A stretch of DNA of 64,000 nt from Massilia rhizosphaerae (GTDB lineage: Bacteria; Pseudomonadota; Gammaproteobacteria; Burkholderiales; Burkholderiaceae_D), in contig NZ_JADKYX010000015.1 in assembly GCF_016093545.1 (NCBI RefSeq), positions 27,170 through 91,169 of the forward strand. The letters run 5' to 3'. The translations under genes and the position numbers were made by a program. The notes below the pieces were generated by a model that ran no database searches, was not told the DNA's origin, and saw only the letters and a program-made list of their open reading frames with translations. Shown here piece by piece: positions 53,920 through 61,200 of this stretch. How positions within the stretch are numbered: the stretch's first letter is position 1; every line of letters starts with the position of its first letter.

Positions 53920-55275
53920 TCAGATGCCCAGGGTCTGGCGGATCGTCGCCAGCGGGCGGCGCACGATCCAGTAGATCAGCGGAACGCGGTCGCCGCTGAT
54001 CTTGACCGTGCCTTTCGCGCCGACACGCTGCGACGTCGAATCGTCCAGCCGGGCGCGCACGCGATAGGCGTACGTGCCGTCCGGACGTGGCATGGCGTCG
54101 TGAGCGATATAGCGCACCCGCGCGGAAATCGCCGAGAGCGGGCTGGCGGACAGATAGAGGCTGACCTTGGCGTCGTCCGGCAGCGGGATGGCGTCGCCGA
54201 TCGGCAGCCAGGCTTCCACTTCGACGTCGCCCGGCGCGGCAATCCGCATGATGCGTTCCCCGGTCTGTACCGGCTTGCCGACCCATTCGCTGGGGTCGTC
54301 GAACAGCACGATGCCGTCCTGGGGTGCCGTCACGCGGGTGCGTTCCACCTGGTCCTTCAGATAATCCGCCTCTGTGCGTTTCTCCTCGATCTTGCCGAGC
54401 AGGAGCGCAAGTTGCGCCTTGGACTTGGTGTCGGAAACGGCTTGCTGTTCGTACTGACGGTATTCCGCATGCGCAGCCGCCAGGGACTGTGCGGCAACAT
54501 CGCGCCGCGCGTCGAGCGACGCTTCATCGAAATTGAACAACGGTTGCCCGGCCTTGACCATCTGGTTGGGCTGCACCTCGAATTGGCCGATCACGCCGTC
54601 CACCGGCGCGCGGATCACCACGGGCTTCGCCGAGACGAGTTCGGCGGGGGCGAGGACGGACAAGTGCACGGGAAACCACAGCGCGGCCAGCACCGCGGCG
54701 GCCGCCGCGACGCGGCGCTGCTTCCACCAGGGCGCTCCGGGATTCCCTGTGAACGCTTGCTTCAAGCCATGCAACGACCATGCCGTGCGCGGCATGCGCG
54801 CCACCCACGCGTGATGCCAGGCACTCGTCCACTCTTCCATCAGCGCGATGTCTTCCTCATGCCACGCATGGTCCGCGGCGAGCAGCAAGCCGCCCGCCGC
54901 CGCTGCCGGCGCGGCGAACGGCAGCCAGAGCGCGTGCTGCGGCAGCCATTCGGTCCATTCGCCCGCCAGTGCCGCCGGCAGGTCGATTGCCGTGACGGCC
55001 GCCGCGGCCGTATGCGTACCGTGCAGGAAGCGGCATACCCGATCGAGCCACTGCGCGTAGGGCGCATTGGCTTCCGGCTCGACCACGCCGGACAGCGCCT
55101 TGACCCCGGCGTCCGCGAACCACAGCGCGCCTTGGCGGTAGGCGCAGAGCTGGCGGCTCTCGTTGACGGCCAGGAAGGCCAGTTCCTCAACGCTGCCTGC
55201 GAGGCGCGCCTGCCGCGACAGTCCGATGAGCTGGAGCAGCGGATCCGCTTTGACAGGCGATTCCATCGCGTTCAT
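53920..55275 (-). CDS. GAF-like region fused to an HlyD-family periplasmic adaptor
   Basis: The 451-residue protein has an N-terminal soluble region of about 165 residues that looks GAF-like (RQLCAYRQGALWF and the GGLLLAADHAW strand), one membrane helix near 188-206, and a membrane-fusion adaptor part. In the adaptor, PVVIRAPVDGVIGQFEVQPN starts the lipoyl half and a helical hairpin spans about 255-305. Adaptors normally have only a short cytoplasmic end, so the N-terminal domain is unusual. Its start overlaps the giant gene stop as ATGA, which implies coupled translation. It likely bridges the inner-membrane M50 protein to an outer-membrane channel, which is not seen here. Confidence 0.8.
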   Translation of the reverse strand: MNAMESPVKADPLLQLIGLSRQARLAGSVEELAFLAVNESRQLCAYRQGALWFADAGVKALSGVVEPEANAPYAQWLDRVCRFLHGTHTAAAAVTAIDLPAALAGEWTEWLPQHALWLPFAAPAAAAGGLLLAADHAWHEEDIALMEEWTSAWHHAWVARMPRTAWSLHGLKQAFTGNPGAPWWKQRRVAAAAAVLAALWFPVHLSVLAPAELVSAKPVVIRAPVDGVIGQFEVQPNQMVKAGQPLFNFDEASLDARRDVAAQSLAAAHAEYRQYEQQAVSDTKSKAQLALLLGKIEEKRTEADYLKDQVERTRVTAPQDGIVLFDDPSEWVGKPVQTGERIMRIAAPGDVEVEAWLPIGDAIPLPDDAKVSLYLSASPLSAISARVRYIAHDAMPRPDGTYAYRVRARLDDSTSQRVGAKGTVKISGDRVPLIYWIVRRPLATIRQTLGI

Positions 55276-58200
55276 GCGTTCGACCTTCGTGCCGCTTGCG
55301 CGAGTTTCGCAAGGCGTTCAAGCGGTCCGGCGTTCCTGGCATGCGCAACCGCGGCCTCGTGGATTTGCGCGGTCAGGCCGGCGCGTCCCCCATGGTCGAG
55401 CGACGCCTGTCCGGGCCGCTTCGCGCCCACGTGAACCTTGAAGGTCGACACCGCTTCGTGTCCTTGCGCGTCCCGTGCGATGACCTTGATGGTCAGTTCG
55501 CCCTTGACTCCCGGCGGCGCCTTCACGACGAACTTGCCGTGCGCCGCATCGAAGGCGACCCAGCTGGGCAGCGGGCGGCCGTTGGCCTGTTGCGCGGACA
55601 ACTCGACGACGGCATTCGGGTTCGTATGGGCGAATGCGTCCGCGGGGACGTTGATGGTTGCCGTACCGGACGATGGAATGGCCTGGTCGGACATCCCGCG
55701 ATTGACCATCAAGCCATCTCCCGCGCTCTGCGTCGAGCTCACGACCACGACCGGGAAATGATCGCTGCCGCTTTGCGTCAGCAGACCGACCGCCGGGAGC
55801 GTCTGCCCCGTGTTGACGGACACGTTCGTAAAGGCCGGGAGGCTGCTGCCCGTGCCGATGTTGGGCGTGCCCGCGGTGTTGCCGAGAGACGGTTCCGCGG
55901 CGGGCGACAGGAAGGTGATGGTCGGGACCGATGGCGCCGGCGTCGCACCTCCGCTGCCGGGGACGGCCTGGCCGCCCGTGTCCTTGACGACGACCGGCGC
56001 GGGGGCCGGTGCGGGGACCGGCGGGGGCACAGGCACGGGCGGCGGTACGGCGACGACGTGGAGCACGTTCGAGCCGGTGCTGGCATTGCCCGCCGCATCG
56101 GTGACCGTCGCGGTGACGTCGTACGTACCGCCGACGGCGAGCGACAGCGCACCGCTGGCCGGCGTCGCCGAGGTCAGGTCGAGGCTCCAGCTGTTGCCGC
56201 TGGGCGTGACCTTGTAGGTGGCGCCGCCGACCGCGACCGTCAGCACGTCGCCGCTCGCCAGCTGCGCCGTGCCGGTGAGCGCAGGTGTCGTGCTCGTGGT
56301 GTCCAGGGCCGTGGCGGTCGGGGCGGCCGGCGCGGCGGTGTCGACGGTATAGGTGTGGCTGGCGGCCGCGCCGTCGTGGCCCGCGGCATCGGTGACCTTG
56401 AGCATCAGCGTGCCGCTGCCCGCCAGCGTGACGCCGCTCCACGACAGCGTCGTGCCGGAGACGTTGCCCGTGATGTTGGTCCAGGTGGCGCCGCCGTCGA
56501 GCGATCCCCACACCGTGTCGGTTTTCGCGGGGGCCGCGCTCAATGTCGCGCTGATGGTCTGCGAGGCGATGTTGGTGACGAAGTCCGAATGGCTCGTGCC
56601 CGAGTCGTTCGACAGGGCCAGGTTGCCGAACGTGATCGCCGGTGCCGTGGTGTCGAGAACGTACGTCGCCGAAAAGACCGCGCCGTCGTTGCCGGCGACG
56701 TCGGTGACTTTCACCTGGAGCGTGCTGCTGGCGACCAGCGTCTGACCGGCAAGCGACCAGGTATTGCTGCCTGCGCCGGCCGTCGCTGCCGCCCAGGTTT
56801 TGCCGTTGTCGAGCGATACGGACACCGTCTCGCCGGCGCCGAGGTTCGCCGACAAGGTGCCGCTGATGGTTTGCGCGGCCGCGTCGGTGACGAGGTCGGA
56901 ATTGCTCGCGCCGGTGTCGTTGGAGAACGATACCGACGTTGCCGAAGCGGCCGGTGCGGTCGTGTCGATCGTGTAGGCCTGGCTGCCGATCACGCTCTGG
57001 TTGCCCGCGTCGTCGGTGACCTTGAATTGCAGGGTATTGGCGCCGGAGAGCGTGACATTGCCCCAGCTTAGGGCCGTGCCGGAAACCTTGCCGCTCAAGT
57101 CGGTCCAGGTGGCGCCGCCGTCGACCGATCCCCAGACCGTCTCGTTCCCCGCCGGCGCGGCGCTCAGCGTACCGGTGACGGTTTGGACGGCCGTCCTGGT
57201 GATGAAGTCCGACGTGCTGGTGCCGGTGTCGTCCGAGAAGGCGAGGTTGCCCAGGCTGAGGGTCGGCGCGGTGCTGCGGACCGTGTAGGCCTGGCTGGTA
57301 ACCGCGCCGTCGTTGCCGGCGCTGTCCGTGACCTTGAACTGCAATGTGTTGGCGCCGGTGAGGGTGACGTTGTCCCAGCTCAGCGTCGTGCCGGAGACCT
57401 TGCTCGTGATGTCCGTCCACGTGGCGCCGCCGTCGGTCGAACCGTAGACGACGTCGGTGCCGGCCGGTGCCGCGCTCAAGGTGGCGGTGACGGTTTGCAG
57501 CGCGGCGTTCGTGACGAAGTCGGTATGGCTGGTGCCGGTGTCGTTCGACAGCGCGAGGTTGCCGAACGTGATCGCCGGTGCGGTTGCGTCGAGCGTGTAG
57601 GCCTGGCTCGCGACGGCGCCGTCGTTGCCGGCATTGTCGGTCACCTTGAGCTGGAGCGTGCCGGTGCCCGTGTTCAGCGTGACGCCGCTCCAGGTCAAGG
57701 TGGTGCCGGAGACCTTGCCGGTGACGTCGGTCCAGGTGGCGCCGCCGTCGAGCGAACCCCAGACGACGTCGGTGCCGGCCGGCGCGCCGCTCAAGGTGGC
57801 GGTGATGGTTTGCGCCGCGGCGTTCGTGATGAAGTCGGTATGGCTGGTGCCGGTGTCGTTCGACAGCGCCAGGTTGCCGAACGTGATCGCCGGTGCGGTC
57901 GCGTCGAGCGTGTAGGCCTGGCTCGCGACAATGCCGTCGTTGCCGGCATTGTCGGTGACCTTGAGCTGGAGCGTGCCGGTGCCCGGGTTCAGCGTGACGC
58001 CGGCCCAGGTCAGGGTGGTGCCGGAGACCTTGCCGGTGACGTCGGTCCAGGTCGTGCCGCCGTCGAGCGAGCCCCAGACGATGTCGGTGCCGGCCGGTGC
58101 CGCGCTCAAGGTAGCGGTGATGGTCTGCGAGGCGGACGACGTGATGAAGTCGGTGCTGCTGGTGCCGGTGTCGCTCGACAGCGCCAGGTTGCCGAACGTG

Positions 58201-61200
58201 ATCGCCGGTGCGGTGGCGTCGAGCGTGTAGGCCTGGCTGGCGACGGTGCCGTCGTTGCCTGCATTGTCCGTGACCTTGAGCTGGAGCGTGCCGGCGCCTG
58301 GGTTCAGCGTGACGCCGGTCCAGGCCAGCGTGGTGCCGGACACCTTGCTCGTGATGTCGGTCCAGGTCGTGCCGCCGTCGAGCGAGCCGTAGACGACGTC
58401 GGTGCCGGCCGGGGCGCCGCTCAAGGTGGCGGTGATGGTCTGGGCGGCGGACGACGTGATGAAGTCGGTGCCGCTGGTGCCGGTGTCGCTCGACAGCGCC
58501 AGGTTGCCGAACGTGATCGCCGGTGCGGTGGTGTCGAGCGTGTACGCATGGCTGGCGACGGCGCCGTCGTTGCCGGCGCTGTCGCTGATCTTGAGCTGGA
58601 GCGTGCCGGTGCCCGAGTTCAGCGTCACGCCGGTCCAGGTCAGGGTGGTGCCGGAAACCTTGCCGGTGACGTCGGTCCAGGTGGCGCCGCCGTCGAGCGA
58701 GCCCCAGACGACGTCGGTGCCGGCCGGGGCGGCGCTCAAGGTGGCGCTGATGGTCTGGGACGCGGACGAGGTGATGAAGTCGGTGCTGCTGGTGCCGGTG
58801 TCGTTCGACAGCGCCAGGTTACCGAAGGTGATCGCCGGCGCCGTCGTGTCGAGTGTGTAGGCTTGGCTGGCGATGGCGCCGTCGTTGCCGGCATTGTCGG
58901 TCACTTTGAGCTTGAGGGTGCCGGTGCCGGTCAGCGTCACGCCGTTCCAGGTCAGGGTGGTGCCGGCGACCTTGCTGGTGATGTCGGTCCAGGTGGCGCC
59001 GCCGTCGAGCGAGCCGTAGACGACGTCGGTGCCGGCCGGTGCGCCGCTCAAGGTGGCGGTGATGGTCTGGGACGCGGTCGACGTGATGAAGTCGGTGCCG
59101 CTGGTGCCGGTGTCGCTCGACAGCGCGAGGTTGCTGAAGGCGATCGCCGGTGCGGTCGCGTCGAGCGTGTAGGCCTGGCTGGCGACGGTGCCGTCGTTGC
59201 CGGCGCTGTCCGTGACCTTGAGTTTCAATGTATTGGCGCCGGACAGCGTGACGTTGTCCCAGCTCAGCGTCGTGCCGGAGACCTTGCTCGTGATGTCGGT
59301 CCAGGTGGCGCCGCCGTCGGTCGAACCGTAGACGACGTCGGTGCCGGCCGGTGCCGCGCTCAAGGTGGCGGTGACGGTTTGCAGCGCGGCGTTCGTGACG
59401 AAGTCGGTGGCGCTCGCGCCGGTGTCGTTCGACAGCGCCAGGTTGCCGAACGTGATCGCCGGTGCGGCGGTGTCGAGCGTGTAGGCCTGGCTGGCGACGG
59501 TGCCGTCGTTGCCGGCGTTGTCCGTGACCTTGAGCTTGAGGGTGCCGCTGCCGGCCAGCGTGACGCCGTTCCAGGTCAGCGTGGTCCCGGAGACCTTGCT
59601 CGTGATGTCGGTCCAGGTGGCGCCGCCGTCGAGCGAGCCGTAGACGACGTCGGTGCCCGCCGGCGCGCCGCTGAGCGTGGCGGTGACGGTCTGGGAGGCG
59701 GCCGACGTGATGAAGTCGGTATGGCTGGTGCCGGTGTCGTTCGACAGCGCCAGGTTGCCGAACGTGATCGCCGGTGCGGTTGCGTCGAGCGTGTAGGCCT
59801 GGCTCGCGACAATGCCGTCGTTGCCGGCATTGTCGGTGACCTTGAGCTGGAGCGTGCCGGTGCCCGGGTTCAGCGTCGCGCCGGTCCAGGTCAGGGTGGT
59901 GCCGGACACTTTGCTCGTGATGTCGGTCCAGGTGGCGCCGCCGTCGAGCGAGCCGTAGACGACGTCGGTGCCGGCCGGTGCGCCGCTCAAGGTGGCGGTG
60001 ATGGTCTGGGACGCGGTCGACGTGATGAAGTCGGTGCTGCTCGTGCCGGTGTCGCTCGACAGCGCCAGGTTGCTGAAGGTGAGCGCCGGTGCGATGGTGT
60101 CGAGCGTGTACGCATGGCTGGCGACGGTGCCGTCGTTGCCGGCATTGTCGGTCACCTTGAGTTTGAGGGTGCCCGTGCCCGAGTTCAGCGTCACGCCGTT
60201 CCAGGTCAGGGTCGTGCCGGAAACCTTGCTGGTGACGTCGGTCCAGGTCGTGCCGCCGTCGAGCGAGCCGTAGACGACGTCGGTGCCGGCCGGTGCGCCG
60301 CTGAGCGTGGCGGTGACGGTCTGGGACGCGGACGACGTGATGAAGTCGGTGCCGCTCGTGCCGGTGTCGTTCGACAGTGCCAGGTTGCTGAACGTGATCG
60401 CCGGTGCGGTGGTGTCGAGCGTGTAGGCCTGGCTGGCGACGGTGCCGTCGTTGCCGGCGTTGTCGGTCACTTTGAGCTTGAGGGTGCCGGTGCCAGAGTT
60501 CAGCGTGACGCCGTTCCAGGTCAGCGTGGTGCCGGCGACCTTGCTGGTGACGTCGGTCCAGGTGGCGCCGCCGTCGAGCGAGCCGTAGACGACGTCGGTG
60601 CCGGCCGGTGCGCCGCTCAGCGTGGCGGTGATGGTCTGGGAGGCGGTCGACGTGATGAAGTCGGTGCCGCTGATGCCGGTGTCGCTCGACAGTGCCAGGT
60701 TGCCGAAGGTGATCGTCGGCGCCGTCGTGTCGACGACGATATTCTTGTTGCTGCCCAGCGATCCGCTCGCGCCCGGCGTGGCCAGGGTCAGGGCGGCGTC
60801 GAGGTGACTCCCGGCGCTGTCCTTGATCGTGCCGCCGTTCAGGGACAGGGAGCTCGTCGACGCGTAATCCAGATCGGCGGAATTTTCTCCGCCGGCGACC
60901 GTATAGGTGAAGACGAGCGTCGTGCTGCCGGAACCGCCGGCGTAAGTGGCAGTCGCGCCGTCGCCGAGGGCGAGCGTCGGCGTGCCGCCGGTCGTGTCGA
61001 CCGTGACCGCCTTGGTAAAGGTCACCGTGATCGAGATGGTGTCGCCGCCATTGTAGAAGCCGTCGGCCGTCGTGGCGGTCACGTCGAGGACTTGCGGCTG
61101 GGTGCCGTCCACGTTGACCGCCGCCGTGCTGCCGACGCTGTTGAGGGTCAGCGTGGCATCGTTGCCTGCCGCATCCCTGAGCGTGCCGCCATTGGCGCTC

